Of a DNA stretch of 64,000 bases, positions 13,440 to 23,291 are shown in pieces (position 1 is the first letter of the stretch; each line of letters begins with the position of its first letter). A model generated the notes under the pieces. The model saw nothing but the letters and a program-made list of their open reading frames with translations. It was not told the origin of the DNA and ran no database searches. The stretch spans positions 28,250,152 through 28,314,151 of the forward strand of contig CM060464.1 in NCBI GenBank assembly GCA_030544235.1, in the 5' to 3' direction. A program made the translations under genes and the position numbers. This DNA is from Lepturacanthus savala (taxonomy: Eukaryota > Chordata > Actinopteri > Scombriformes > Trichiuridae).

Positions 13440-13607
13440 CAGTCATTTCTGCTCCTGATCTCAGTGACAGAAAATATTGTGACAGGAGAGAAATCAACCT
13501 CGGGCTATTGTTTTTCGGAGCTCCTGTTTGAAGTTGCAGGGCACTTCCTGCCCAGAGTCCTGAATGAACCATTTGTTTATGTCCCCCTGGTCTGTAAATC
13601 ACTTAAC
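13440..13607. promoter_or_regulatory. Candidate conserved non-coding element next to duplicated segment copy 2
   Basis: Complex sequence with CTCCTGTTTGAAGTTGCAGG and CCATTTGTTTATGTCCCCC stretches leads directly into copy 2. It has no counterpart next to copy 1, so copy 2 may lie in the ancestral context. That is inference. Confidence 0.3.
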
Positions 13608-13780
13608 GCATCAAAGAGCTCCATTCTGGCCCCTGTACAACAATAGGGGGTCATGCCAATGTGCAAACATGACAAGGATGCAGACCAAGAAAACGTCTTC
13701 CTTTCCTGAGGTGATGACAATTGTTCGGTGATTTATGCAATGTTGACATTAGTTAGGGAGATTCTGGAAATCATAAAAGG
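13608..13780 (+). repeat. Duplicated non-coding segment, copy 2
   Basis: Same-orientation partner of 12582-12757, offset about 1025 bases. Differences are scattered substitutions and a few single-base indels, which points to an old duplication. Similarity this clear in the midst of diverged AT-rich sequence suggests either constraint or a younger age than the surroundings. Confidence 0.85.
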
Positions 13781-14085
13781 CAAATTGCAGCTCTTTTTGG
13801 TGCACACTAAATAACTGTTTTACAGGACTGCCTGCTGCTGTTTCTGTAATGTTCACATTTTTTTATTAGGACCAGTTTTAATCTTCCTGTGCATATTGTG
13901 ATCTTCAACCACAACCCCCCGCCACTTCTTTAGAAAAACAGAATTCATGTCAATAAAAAAATGAGACTCATAAATGCTACTAAACCGATTCATATTCCAC
14001 TTCTGGGCCAATAAATATAAAAAGTCCTCCTAAGTTTTACTATTGCTGCTGTTACAGTACATTGACCTTGCAGCTAGAAGGAGTT
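13781..14085. other. Non-coding DNA, nothing recognised
   Basis: AT-rich with no open frame of note, no element ends and no tandem array. Confidence 0.5.
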
Positions 14086-14089
14086 TCTG

Positions 14090-14560
14090 AAGAAAATAAG
14101 TGTCAGGGAGTTCCACTCTGTAAACAGACAGCGCTGAGTCACACTGCCGGAAAAGCAGCCAGTTCATTTTCACCTATTTGTCAGCTATCAACACGTCATG
14201 CCAGCCTAACACCACGCTGACGTCAAGGAGGGATTTACACGCCTCACGTGAATAGGCTTTCACAGTGGCCCAGTCCCTGATGTCTTGTAGGTCTAAAAGC
14301 CATGCGAACAGGAAACCCACAGGGGTAGGCTACCAACTACCGACCTTCCCTTTTCTCCAAAAGCCCTGTAAGACTGTAGCACGGTGAGACTCAAGGCCAA
14401 CAACGTGCCCACGGCCCATGTTCACATCCTCCCTGGAAACACTGCCTTTCCCCCAATCCTCTGCAATATTTCAGGGGCGGAAAAGGTCTCAGTTATATGA
14501 GGGCAGGCGGACCATTGTGTGGCTGTGATTCATGTGAAGCTGTACGAACAGTTAAATTGT
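14090..14560. promoter_or_regulatory. Candidate island, GC-richer than its surroundings
   Basis: Contains several CpGs and motifs of general activator type, including TGACGTCA-like CTGACGTCAAGG near 14218 and CACGTG-like CTCACGTGAATAGG near 14244. No open frame longer than chance crosses the block. It might be an enhancer or a remote promoter. No transcript evidence is visible. Confidence 0.25.
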
Positions 14561-14995
14561 TATGGCTGCAGCCAGAGCCAAGTTATTTTTCCCCCAAGGT
14601 TCAGTTGAATGACCTGTAGTAGATATGTGGATTCATTCTGGGATTGATACGAGTCAAGTACTGTACAGACTTGTTTTCTAAAAAGGAAACAATACTCCTA
14701 ATTAAATGAAAACACTGGTGGACTGTTACGTCACCTTTAATGTCACTAGTATCTTTAAAAGTAAAATGATGAAGTCTGTTATTGTTATTTAATAAGGCTC
14801 TTTGCCTTTGACTGTGTAGCACTGCGGACATGATCCCTAGGGATGATAATGGCTCTTCACTAATTACATACATGATTACAACTAATGCGGGCAGGAGTCT
14901 CTAATGAGCCTTAAAATACTGCTATAGATTGGTAATGATTCATCAATTATCCATATAATCATTTGCTTACATTTGAAAGCAAAGGTATCAACAAT
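14561..14995. other. Non-coding DNA, nothing recognised
   Basis: A 90-codon minus-strand open frame (14601-14873) shows no recognisable domain. No element ends were seen. Confidence 0.45.
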
Positions 14996-14999
14996 TTTG

Positions 15000-15695
15000 G
15001 CCAAAGTACTTGGATCCTTGAATAAGAAATACTGAAATACACAAAAATACCAAAAAAATCACAAATTTGTATTTTGAACCCCCCTGGATACTTTACCATT
15101 TCTGTACAAGTTAACCTTATTTATCACTGGTGAAAAAGCAAAGGCTATTTAATATATAACAATTTAGGAACAAATCTGCTTACGAACAGCCTCTTGGAAC
15201 CTATTGTGTTCTTAAGTTGGGCCCTGTCTATATTCAATAACAAGTGAAAGTCCTGAATTGAAAATGGTACTTAAGTGAAAGTACAAACGTATATTTAGTA
15301 AAATGCACTTATAGCAGGAAAGTACTTTTCATGAAAATTGTGTTACATTATTATAGAATATTGTTCTTGTTTTAAAATACTCTGGGTAGATTAATAGTTG
15401 TAATGGTACTGCATCATAATATTTGAAAGTTTTTCACAAAAAGTGCAAGGCAAATAAAAAAAATAAAAATAAAAGAAAAAAGGTGATTAAATGATGTGAA
15501 TTGTGTTTAAAACATTAAAAGCTGTCAAATATGAATAGTGAAATACACAAAAAAGTACACAATTTTCCTCTGAAATATAATGAAATGGGAGTATGAAGTA
15601 CCACATGGAAATACTCAAGTACAGTATAAGTACCTTTAAGTTGTGTTTCAGTACAATACTGAAGTACACTAAATGTACTTATTTTAAACTATTAG
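15000..15695 (-). mobile_element. AGTAAAAGTA-type non-autonomous element (hAT-like), degenerate
   Basis: Repeated short words such as AAGTGAAAGTAC, GAAAGTACTTTT, ATACTCAAGTACAGTATAAG and ACTGAAGTACA, with CCTCTGAAATATAATG near 15566, match a very common percomorph dispersed repeat read on the minus strand. I recall that family as having short inverted ends of the CAGTGGTGGAA type; the exact ends are eroded here. The hAT assignment is from memory and is not proven by this copy. The element has no coding capacity. Confidence 0.5.
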
Positions 15696-15699
15696 TTAT

Positions 15700-16075
15700 C
15701 AATAAATAAAATACTACATTAGGCTGATTGTATGCTTGTTTAATTGGTGGTTGAATTTTTTATTTTCTTTCTTTTTTTTTTTTATTTTACAACTGGACAC
15801 TGAACCCAGAAACCATCTAATGATATTATGTTTCATTTAATCTTCACACAAACACAACAGTATTCTTCAGGTTGTGTCCTACTACAGCTAATTACTCTAT
15901 ACTACACAACAGTTAAATATTAACCATGTTGCCATGTTACAACTGCAATTCTGAATTGAAAAACAGCCCTCGTCCATAGTCAGACTGAGAATTCCAGCGT
16001 TGAAGCTAATTCCATTATCCAACACTTGACAGTTTAATCATCCTTTTAGTTACAACGTTCTCGTACATTTACATA
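15700..16075. other. AT-rich non-coding DNA
   Basis: A T-rich run lies at about 15770-15784. No genes or element ends were recognised. Confidence 0.5.
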
Positions 16076-16079
16076 GATC

Positions 16080-16260
16080 ATAAAATGCATGAAGAGATTA
16101 GATAATTTCTTACTGAACCTCCTCCATATTAATAGCAATGTTCACAATGTTGTGGCACTTGCATTAATTTGTGTGAGCAATGACATTAGCCTTGATTGGC
16201 TTGTATTTCAGGCCAATTCACTGGAGCAGTCAACTGGATCGGTGACCCCCCCCCAACCAC
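16080..16260. promoter_or_regulatory. Candidate conserved non-coding element
   Basis: Unique sequence with regularly spaced ATTAAT/ATTAG cores and a TGATTGG (CCAAT-type) motif near 16192. It ends against a C-rich tract at 16246-16257. Open frames here are short and featureless. Confidence 0.35.
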
Positions 16261-17085
16261 CCTCTCATACTTCTCACCCCTCCCCTCAGTAACTAATGAA
16301 AAAGACATCAGCAGACATCGAGAAGGTCGCCTGTCCCGTTCGCCGTGACCTCATGATGTCTGTGTTCTCCCTCTGACAGGTTTTGATGTGTCAGGGGTGG
16401 CTGGTTCTTCAGTCAGGCCTCGACGATGAGCAGAACGGACCTTTCTTGCAGCATCACTTCCCTCACAGCTCGGGGCTACAACCCTCCTTCTCCTCCGCCA
16501 CCCCCTCCATGCCTCCTCTCTCTCTCTGAACCCTTAATACTCAATTACAATAATTCTGATAATAACCTTTATGTCAGTCGCTTTTCAAAACAAAAAAAGA
16601 CAATTATTCAGAGTGGTATATCAATTTCTTTTTTTCAAACCAATGAGCCAGAGATTTAGCTTCACAGTAAAAATCTAATAAACAAGAGCCTCACATTAAT
16701 ATAACTACAAAAGAAATGGGATACATGTTCATCACATGTCCAGTGTTACATTACACAATATTATATTAAGGCTCCAGTCACTTATCAACCTGACCAGAAG
16801 CAGTTCAGAAAATGGATGAATTCACTTATTTATTTACAAGGTAATATTTGTATTATATTTATATTTGTTCAGGTCCATAATACTGAAAATAAGTTCATCA
16901 GCAGTTTATTGGTTAATTAGTTGTAATTGTTTGGTGGTATTATAATTAGCATTTTACTAATTACAAAGTCTTATTGTGGCTTTTTCCAGAACCAACTCAA
17001 CTGTTCTTATTTTCTCTGTATATTCATGAAGTAAATTAATTGCTTAATCATCACTGTGTTTTATAATTTGCATCCATTACCGTCC
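16261..17085. other. Non-coding DNA with a CT-rich patch
   Basis: A TCTCCCTCTGACAG string at 16366-16379 resembles a splice acceptor, but the following frame has only a proline-rich CT-derived stretch and no domain. A CT-rich tract lies at about 16480-16527. The rest is AT-rich and featureless. Confidence 0.4.
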
Positions 17086-17089
17086 ACTC

Positions 17090-17560
17090 ACATCTCGGTT
17101 TTGACTTCACACACAATCATTGCACCTTAAAAATTCACTTCCCATTCAGACGCCAAAACAATTGTCTTTATCATTGACTTCAGAAACACAGACACCCATG
17201 CCTCAGGATCTCAAGATGTAAAAGTGTTCAAAGATGTGAGACATCTTTCGGCGCTAAACCTGTCACTGTTACATCCAGTGTTGAAGTCCATCACCTTGCC
17301 TGGAGAGCAAGGTGACAGTAGCTCCCATGGCCCCCACCAGGTGTTCCTCTGTGTCCCGTAATGAAACCAAAGGGCAGCCGGTTGAACAGGAAAGAGCCTA
17401 AATTGAATTGGAGGCCTCTCCTTTTGTGTGCTGCATTACAAGCTCAATTAAATGGCAGCAAGCATCTGCCGCTATGCCGCTCTGACATCAACACCTTACC
17501 ATCTCCATCATTCTGACAATCCGACCCAACGGAGCCGGGGTCAGCAGGGCAGACGGTGAA
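17090..17560. promoter_or_regulatory. Candidate conserved non-coding element with SOX-like and homeodomain-like motifs
   Basis: The core at about 17390-17470 has AATTGAATTGG, CTTTTGT (17421-17427, SOX-like on the reverse strand) and CAATTA (17445-17450), embedded in complex sequence with few repeats. CpGs cluster at 17468-17545. No long open frame is present. The regulatory reading is inferred. Confidence 0.4.
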
Positions 17561-18105
17561 ACACGGTCCAGGAAGTCCTGTTGGAGTCCAATATTTATGT
17601 GTTTAAGGATTCATCAGAAGCCAAAACACTGTGCAGCAGTTTGTAACACTCACAGACAGGATTATAGCAATCCGGAAAATCATTAAGCAATTGGCTTTCG
17701 TACTGTGATAGTGGGTTGTGATCCAGCAAAAGTTGAGTCTGTGACACAATAATAGAGAATGAGAAAGAGAGGAAGACAATATTGTGTTTTGAACTGGTTT
17801 AAAGATGATAATATAGAGTTAAAAGAAAAAATAACATTTATTTGTACACTACTTTTGTTTCTTGCAGTTAAAATATCAACCAGAACATCATAGTTATGTT
17901 TTTATGAATCATATTAAAACTTACAAAACTGTACAAATAACTCTACAGTATAATAAATCAAATTGTGGGCAATTGAACGCAGATTTAGCCGGTCTAAGCT
18001 CCTCATAAGAGCACATATCCTGTTATCTGTTGTCACCAACCATCTTTCACGCCCTCCTACAGCAATATTAAAGGTATTAAAGCTTTCTGTATGTAACATG
18101 GCTGG
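17561..18105. other. Non-coding DNA, nothing recognised
   Basis: Overlapping open frames at 17914-18238 on both strands are driven by the purine-rich tract that follows. No domain was recognised. Confidence 0.45.
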
Positions 18106-18190
18106 AGGTTGTGGTGAGAGAGGGGAACTCGGGGGAGAACGAAAGGAGAGAGCAGGAGGAAGGGGAGACTGCTCATCCCAGACTGGGAGT
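18106..18190 (+). repeat. Polypurine (G/A-rich) tract
   Basis: Mostly GGAGAG/GGGAGA words with few pyrimidines. Mirror-like purine tracts of this kind can adopt triplex DNA. No coding role is evident. Confidence 0.6.
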
Positions 18191-18255
18191 TCATCCATCA
18201 TTGGAATCAGTGTGTGCTGTAATTACTGTGTCAAATAGATGGGATGATGCCTGGG

Positions 18256-18476
18256 AGGAACGTGTGTGTGTGTGAGCATGCATGAATGTGTGTGTTTGTG
18301 TGTGTATGTTGGCCTGCATGCACTGGTATGTCTGCATGTGTTTGAGAGATTTGCACGAGCTAATGTCTCGGTTGTGGTGATGTGACTGTGACTGTGAGTG
18401 TGTGTGTGTGTGTGTTTTTGGGGGGGTGTTCAGAGATCTCCTACAGACGCCTTATCTTCATAATCACCCCCCCCCC

Positions 18477-18521
<45 letters not shown>
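18256..18521. repeat. Microsatellite cluster: imperfect TG, (GT)n, poly-C and (CA)n
   Basis: Imperfect TG words at 18258-18332, about nine GT units at 18397-18415, thirteen C at 18467-18479 and about 21 CA units at 18480-18521. The GT and CA arrays face each other across about 65 bases and could pair as a hairpin. They explain the Val/Cys/His-rich frame read across them. Confidence 0.9.
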
Positions 18522-18522
<1 letters not shown>

Positions 18523-19025
18523 GAACCACTCCATCCTCCACTGTCATCTGTCATCCATAGCCGGCGCTGTCAACTGGCGCTGTCATGCATTGCCAACATC
18601 AGCCCGTCAGGAGAGGAAATCTTAACTCTTTCAGCAGCGCAGCCCTTTGAGGATGCAGCTATTTAAGGAATGTGCGGCATGAAGGATGGATGAAGCAACT
18701 GAAACATGGGAAGCATAGATAATGTGGAGCATTGGCAGTGTGCACGGGTTCCTCATAGTTGTTTTTCTGTGAAATTACACTATGACAGACATTACGTCAC
18801 AAAACAGAGAATAGCAGAGTTTGATTGTGTGTTTTTGTAAGTGTAAAGCTCAGACACAGATATGCTACACTGTTTCAGGTTTGTTAGCAGCATTTTAAAG
18901 TGCATTACACCCATTTTGTAAGAGAAATAACCACCAATGTAAAGTGCATCCATTTTGCTAAAAATCAATCCAAAAGAACCAGCTAATTGTGGTTCATCTA
19001 AACCCAGGAGTAATGTGAGTATGAG
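18522..19025. other. Non-coding DNA, nothing recognised
   Basis: A short CpG-bearing stretch lies at 18560-18660, followed by AT-rich sequence with TGTAAGAG/CATTTTG words repeated near 18910-18960. No gene was recognised. Confidence 0.45.
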
Positions 19026-19027
19026 TG

Positions 19028-19390
19028 AACGGGGTGGGGGTGGGGGGGTTGGTTACATCTTCCTTGTGGTTGTGTCCTGTCCTCTCGCTTGAGAAGTTAT
19101 CTGAAAAATGGGGAGCGTGTCCGTAAGCCATATGGCTCGGCGAGAGCAGCGAAGAGGAGAGCAGCGGAGCACGTAAAGAGGTGGAAATGGCGTTAGCTGC
19201 TTGGCTGCTCAATGATGGCAATCAAAGTCCTGGTGAACCGGTGAAAGATGTAAGCGGCGGAGGGGATCATGAGTCCGGTCACTCTATTTGGCGACGTGAC
19301 AGGACCGTCCTGATGGTGGAACAGTTTTATCTGTTAGGCGTGCAGACGTTTCCGACTGATTTCCGATGAATGGGACTCAGCTGACCAGGC
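19028..19390. promoter_or_regulatory. CpG-rich candidate regulatory island
   Basis: Starts with a G-rich tract (19029-19049), then a CpG-dense stretch at about 19080-19370, unusual for this window. A 62-codon open frame (19181-19369, + strand) starts with a methionine and stays open through the densest part, but matches no protein I know. It could be a conserved element, a distal promoter or a small first exon. The sequence alone does not decide. Confidence 0.35.
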
Positions 19391-20228
19391 GAGAAATATC
19401 CATCTTAACAAGTCATTTGCTCTTGTGGCGTCTTTTTCTGTTGAAACAAATGTTAATGTTTGTCAGTGATGTAAATAACATTCTTTGTTTAAAGGCCAAA
19501 GATCTAACTTTTGAAATATCAAAACATTAAAAAAAACTTGTTAAATATATTATTAGGTTGGATACTTTAATTTTCACAAATAGAGCAATTAATCATTTTA
19601 ATTTAATCTAATCAAGGGACGTTCATGGACTCTCAATGTCCACTTTGTAAAAGAGTGACTCCTTTACATGTTAGTGTTGTGACTGTTCATCCAAAACTAT
19701 CATAAATTGGCTTTTTCTCCTGTTTTAAGACACATTTTCATGATACACTGTTACACCAGATGAAGGATTTTAGTCATCAGATGATTGGATGTTAAGCTAT
19801 CAACAGCAAATGCAAGCAGAGCAAATGTTAGCATTAGCTTGGATAGCAGTGAGAAATGCTTATTATTAATGTTACAATGACAACAACGGCTCAGGCTCAC
19901 TGCCACAATGTCCTCTTTCCACCCGAAAGCATCAGTGAAACATTTACTTTGAGAACTCAGAGGAAGGTGGCGCCTGGTAAAAAAAAAAAAAAAAAAAGAA
20001 AACCTCCAAATGGTTTAACACTTCAGGTAAACTAGCCAGCAGAAGTTGACTGCAGTGCGGACTGCAGTGATCTTATGTTATTTCATGATGTCATCGACTC
20101 CATCATTTGTTATTGTTTTGATTTAGAGACAAAAAATGCACCAAAAATGTATATTGTGTGTTTAAGATACTTATGAAACAATGAAATTCGATCAAATAAA
20201 TAATACATTTTAAACTTGATGTTTGTTG
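19391..20228. other. Non-coding DNA with a poly-A run
   Basis: AT-rich, with an uninterrupted run of 19 A at 19979-19997. No gene was recognised and no retrotransposon body was seen upstream of the A-run. Confidence 0.5.
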
Positions 20229-20229
20229 G

Positions 20230-20450
20230 AGGGCGACATGGTGGCGCAGGGGTTAGCGCTGTTGCCTTACAGCAAGAAGGTTGCAGTTTCAAGACCGTCC
20301 TGGGTCTGGGACCTTTCTGTGTGGAGTTTGCATGTTCTCCCTGTGTCTGCGTGGGTTTTCCCCAGGTACTCTGGCTTCCTCCCACAGTTCAAAAACATGC
20401 AGGTTGATTGGAGACTCTTACCCATAGGTGTGAGTGAATGCTGTGTGTAT
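20230..20450 (+). mobile_element. V-SINE-type tRNA-derived SINE, 3'-truncated
   Basis: The head resembles a tRNA gene: an A-box-like TGGCGCAGGGG at 20242-20252 and a degenerate B-box-like AGTTTCAAGACC at about 20285-20296, with TTACAGCAAGAAGGTTGCAG between them. The vertebrate V-SINE central domain follows: CTGTGTGGAGTTTGCATG, TTCTCCCTGTGTCTGCGTGG and CTTCCTCCCACAGTTC at about 20316-20392. The LINE-like 3' tail is missing or eroded after about 20450, so it is a dead copy. Zebrafish DANA is a known relative. The deviating B box would weaken Pol III transcription. Confidence 0.85.
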
Positions 20451-20690
20451 AGAAAATGTCTGTTTATTGGACCTTTTTTGTTCAACAAGGAATATGAATC
20501 AACATGAACGCGAGTGATTTGGTTGTGCACATTTTGCACGTTGCAGACAGTAAATTATTAATAAACATAAACTTAACAGTAAATTTACTAAATATAACCA
20601 AAGCAGTGTCTTCTCAACACAAAAAATAACTTTCATGACAGCTTCACAGTCATGCTTTTGTTAAACCACTAGCAGATGCCAAACACTGCT
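20451..20690. other. AT-rich DNA downstream of the SINE
   Basis: No gene or recognisable SINE tail was seen. Confidence 0.5.
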
Positions 20691-20694
20691 GCCA

Positions 20695-21130
20695 TGTCCT
20701 TGAGCAAGGCAGTGCCCCAGTATGTTTTAGTCTTTTGGTGCCAGTAAAAAAGATTATAATTAATTATGTGGGTATAGTGGAACTTCAGCTCCTCACTTGT
20801 CTCTAATTTGTGAAAGCCGAATAGCTCCGAGCACTGTGAAATGCTACAAGCTTGTATTGTTGGCAGAATGAATTGACAGCTCTCAGCTTGACAGTCAAGC
20901 CCTTGATACAGCAGCAGGCCTCCGCACAACCTTCCCTTTTTCTTTGAATGGCAGCGCTGCTACTCTCAGGGGCTATTAGGGAAATGTAACATTTGGTGCC
21001 ATATGCTTGCAGGTTGTTTGGGAATAGCGATGTAGCCGTTTCATGACATGCTGTAGCTTACATTTTGCCAGTTAATTACCATCATGACATCAAAAGTGGA
21101 AGCAAACTGCAGATGCGGTGCTGGTAAAAA
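20695..21130. promoter_or_regulatory. Candidate enhancer with TAATTA and repeated TGACAG sites
   Basis: Complex single-copy sequence with TAATTA at 20761-20766, TGACAG (MEIS/TALE core) at 20874-20879 and 20889-20894, TTAATTA at 21072-21078 and TGACAT shortly after. Minus-strand frame 20669-20929 is open for 86 codons without recognisable domains. Clustered TALE and homeodomain sites are typical of developmental enhancers; activity here is inference. Confidence 0.45.
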
Positions 21131-21142
21131 GCCTCTCAGGGA

Positions 21143-21175
21143 TGGAGGGAGGGAGGGAGGGAGGGAGGAGGGGGG
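21143..21175 (+). repeat. (GGGA)n tract
   Basis: Six to seven GGGA units running into a G-run. It has G-quadruplex potential. Confidence 0.85.
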
Positions 21176-21405
21176 CTTTCAGGGGAAGATTCATGATTAT
21201 CAAAGGTGAGTTGCAAATCATCTTAGTTGTTTAAAGTTAGTAATTTTTATCATTGTCAACTAAATATATCAATCAAAAACAATTCTTTAACTGATAATAT
21301 CATAACAGCTGACTGAGTTCATTAATGTGTTTAGTCTGGTCCCTGAAAAGCTGGAACCCTGATGTCAAGTCTGGGCTAACTGCAGGTTTTGTGATAAAGC
21401 TACTA

Positions 21406-21845
21406 CAGCTGTAGAAAAAAAAATAAGAGACCACTGTATTTTTTTCTGAAATCAACATCTCTACATGTATTCCATTCAAATCCAGCATCTGATGAATTCC
21501 AACACATGCACACCTCATTCTGCTTAAAGAGGTACTGATTAGGTGAACACCTGAACCACAAACAATGGTAAAGACTTGTGGAGAGCATGCCAAGACGCAT
21601 GTGATTAAAAATAAGAGCTATTTTACCAAATATTGATTTCTGAACTATTCTCAAGTGTAAACATTAGTATTATGTTGTTTTAAAATAAATTTCATCTAGT
21701 TTCTCTGCATTGAGTTCTGAAAACATTATATCTTTTATTGTTATTTTGGTCATTTGTTATTTTCTGCAAATAAATGCTCTAAAGTAGTAAAATGAGAAAA
21801 AAAAATAATGTTGCAGTGGTCTCTTATTTTTTTTCCCCAGAGCTG
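21406..21845 (+). mobile_element. Tc1/mariner-type relic with both terminal inverted repeats
   Basis: The left end CAGCTGTAGAAAAAAAAATA plus AGAGACCACTG and the right end (read inverted, CAGCTCTGGGGAAAAAAAAT plus AAGAGACCACTG) form a matched terminal repeat pair, and TA lies immediately outside both ends (21404-21405, 21846-21847), the Tc1/mariner target site. Inside, 21572-21601 still encodes RLVESMPRRM, the conserved C-terminal peptide of fish Tc1-like transposases, followed by a frameshifted tail. The catalytic domain is deleted, so this 440-base copy cannot move on its own. Internal sequence at 21745-21785 also matches the family as I remember it. Confidence 0.85.
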
Positions 21846-22035
21846 TATTGTATTGTGTTGTACTACTCAATACAATATTAGAGTAATAAGTAGTAAAACT
21901 CTTACTACAGGGTGCTAAGTTAATATGATATGTTATTCATTATAAATAGTACTATGCCTATTCTAACAACCACACTGTCTTCTAATGCATCTTAATGTAT
22001 ACAGATATTACATTTTTTACGATGTTCACTTATTA

Positions 22036-22120
22036 ATAGGGATGTCACGATTTTAAATTGAAAAATAATTGAAATGAGCATTTTGCCCATCAAAATCAAT
22101 TTTTAAACATTTTTTAGCTG
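22036..22120 (+). mobile_element. hAT-like repeat fragment (left end only)
   Basis: Begins TAGGGATGTCACGATTTTAA, resembling the conserved left end of a fish dispersed hAT-type repeat, followed by AAAATCAATTT-type sequence. No matching right end was found downstream. The family name is from memory. Confidence 0.4.
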
Positions 22121-22680
22121 TTACTACAGACTCACTAATTTACATTAGCAGTGCCTAAAACTCTAAAGACCCCTCAAATGGCCGAGTTTCTGCTCTTCAG
22201 CACAACCGTTAACAACAATTTCTGTCGACCTACAGTTGCCAACAAGTTTGTTTACACTGCATGTTCCCACAGACAGCTCGGATGTGTCTGCTTAACCACA
22301 CCTCTCTCCCCAGGGCTGACTGCTGCTGATCAGCACATGGGGAGCAGTATAAACTCATGTAGCTGTGCATGTATAAAACGGAACCGAATCCTGACTTTAA
22401 GATTTAAAAGTCTAAAAGAATTGTAGATATCGTTAAGTAAGGTGTAAGTTGTACGGCTACATTTTTTTAAAATTTATGTTACAAATTCTAAGGTGAGTTT
22501 AAATGAATTGATATAAAGGTATGTAGGTTCAGGGTCTTCACTGGGGTGTTTTGTTGCTAAAATCTACAGGTCTGCTGATACTAGTATTAGAAGTAATGCA
22601 ACACATTAATACAGGCCTTTGGTTTCTATATGTGGAGCTCAGTGCCTGTGTGCTCACAGGGATGTGTGTGTACATGCACA
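22121..22680. other. Non-coding DNA, possibly body of the preceding repeat
   Basis: A 91-codon open frame (22151-22426) has no recognisable domain. Sequence at 22230-22400 has balanced composition, but I cannot assign it. Confidence 0.4.
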
Positions 22681-22682
22681 TA

Positions 22683-22683
<1 letters not shown>

Positions 22684-22742
<59 letters not shown>
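22684..22742. repeat. (TG)n microsatellite
   Basis: About 29 TG units, uninterrupted. It creates Cys-Val or His-Thr runs in translation. Confidence 0.95.
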
Positions 22743-22748
<6 letters not shown>

Positions 22749-22819
22749 CTGCATTTAATATCCCCCGCAATGAAGAAAGCCAACCATGGCCCAAAAAGCC
22801 CAGGGGCTATTTATAGTGG

Positions 22820-23000
22820 GCAGCAGGCTGAGTGGCAGACTTTTCTTAATCAGCATGCTACTACGAGAAGTAATTTAAAGACGCCTAGCCGCTGACAAGA
22901 ATTAAATTGTGTTTTGATTTTCTCATTAGCCTAATCTCAAGTGGGCCTCGTTATTGTGTAATTTTCCTGCCTTGACACGACATCTTGTTTTGGGCGATGA
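22820..23000. promoter_or_regulatory. Candidate conserved non-coding element
   Basis: Unique sequence with AGTAATTTAAAG, GAATTAAATTG and CTCATTAGCCTAATC, the last being two inverted TAAT-type cores near 22923-22936. It is flanked by microsatellites and lacks a meaningful open frame. Confidence 0.35.
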
Positions 23001-23014
23001 CAGCCGTATGCCGC

Positions 23015-23082
23015 CGTTTTGGGGATGGGGGCAAGGGTGGCGGGGGGATGGGGGGAGGTGGCAGCAGGGGGGGAGGTTGTTC
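23015..23082 (+). repeat. G-rich tract with G-quadruplex potential
   Basis: At least six runs of three or more G lie within about 65 bases (for example GGGGATGGGGG, GGGGGGATGGGGGG and GGGGGGGAGG). The pattern satisfies the usual quadruplex rule on the plus strand. Confidence 0.8.
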
Positions 23083-23142
23083 CATGGTGACAGCTAGAAG
23101 TTATTTGGTTGGCTGTTCCTTCTGGTCCACCTCCCACCCCCG

Positions 23143-23291
23143 ACACACACAAACACACACACACACATACACACACACACCACTTCCAACCACGACTGAT
23201 GGGAGGATAGTTGACGTTTTATGGCCGCAGGGGGTGTTGAGGAGATCCAGACCTGTGTGTGTGCGTGTGTGCGTGTGTGTGTGTGTGTGTG
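23143..23291. repeat. Facing (CA)n and (TG)n microsatellites
   Basis: An imperfect CA tract at 23143-23181 and a TG tract at 23254-23291 lie about 70 bases apart in inverted orientation. They explain the long open frame of about 152 codons at 22985-23443 and its minus-strand shadows, none of which looks like a gene. Confidence 0.9.

Noticed and set aside
16366..16659. Possible exon after an acceptor-like TCTCCCTCTGACAG
   Set aside because: The downstream frame has only a CT-derived proline run and no domain, and no matching donor-bounded exon was found.
20230..20300. A functional tRNA gene
   Set aside because: The A- and B-box-like words belong to the SINE head; the cloverleaf cannot be closed and the SINE central domain follows.
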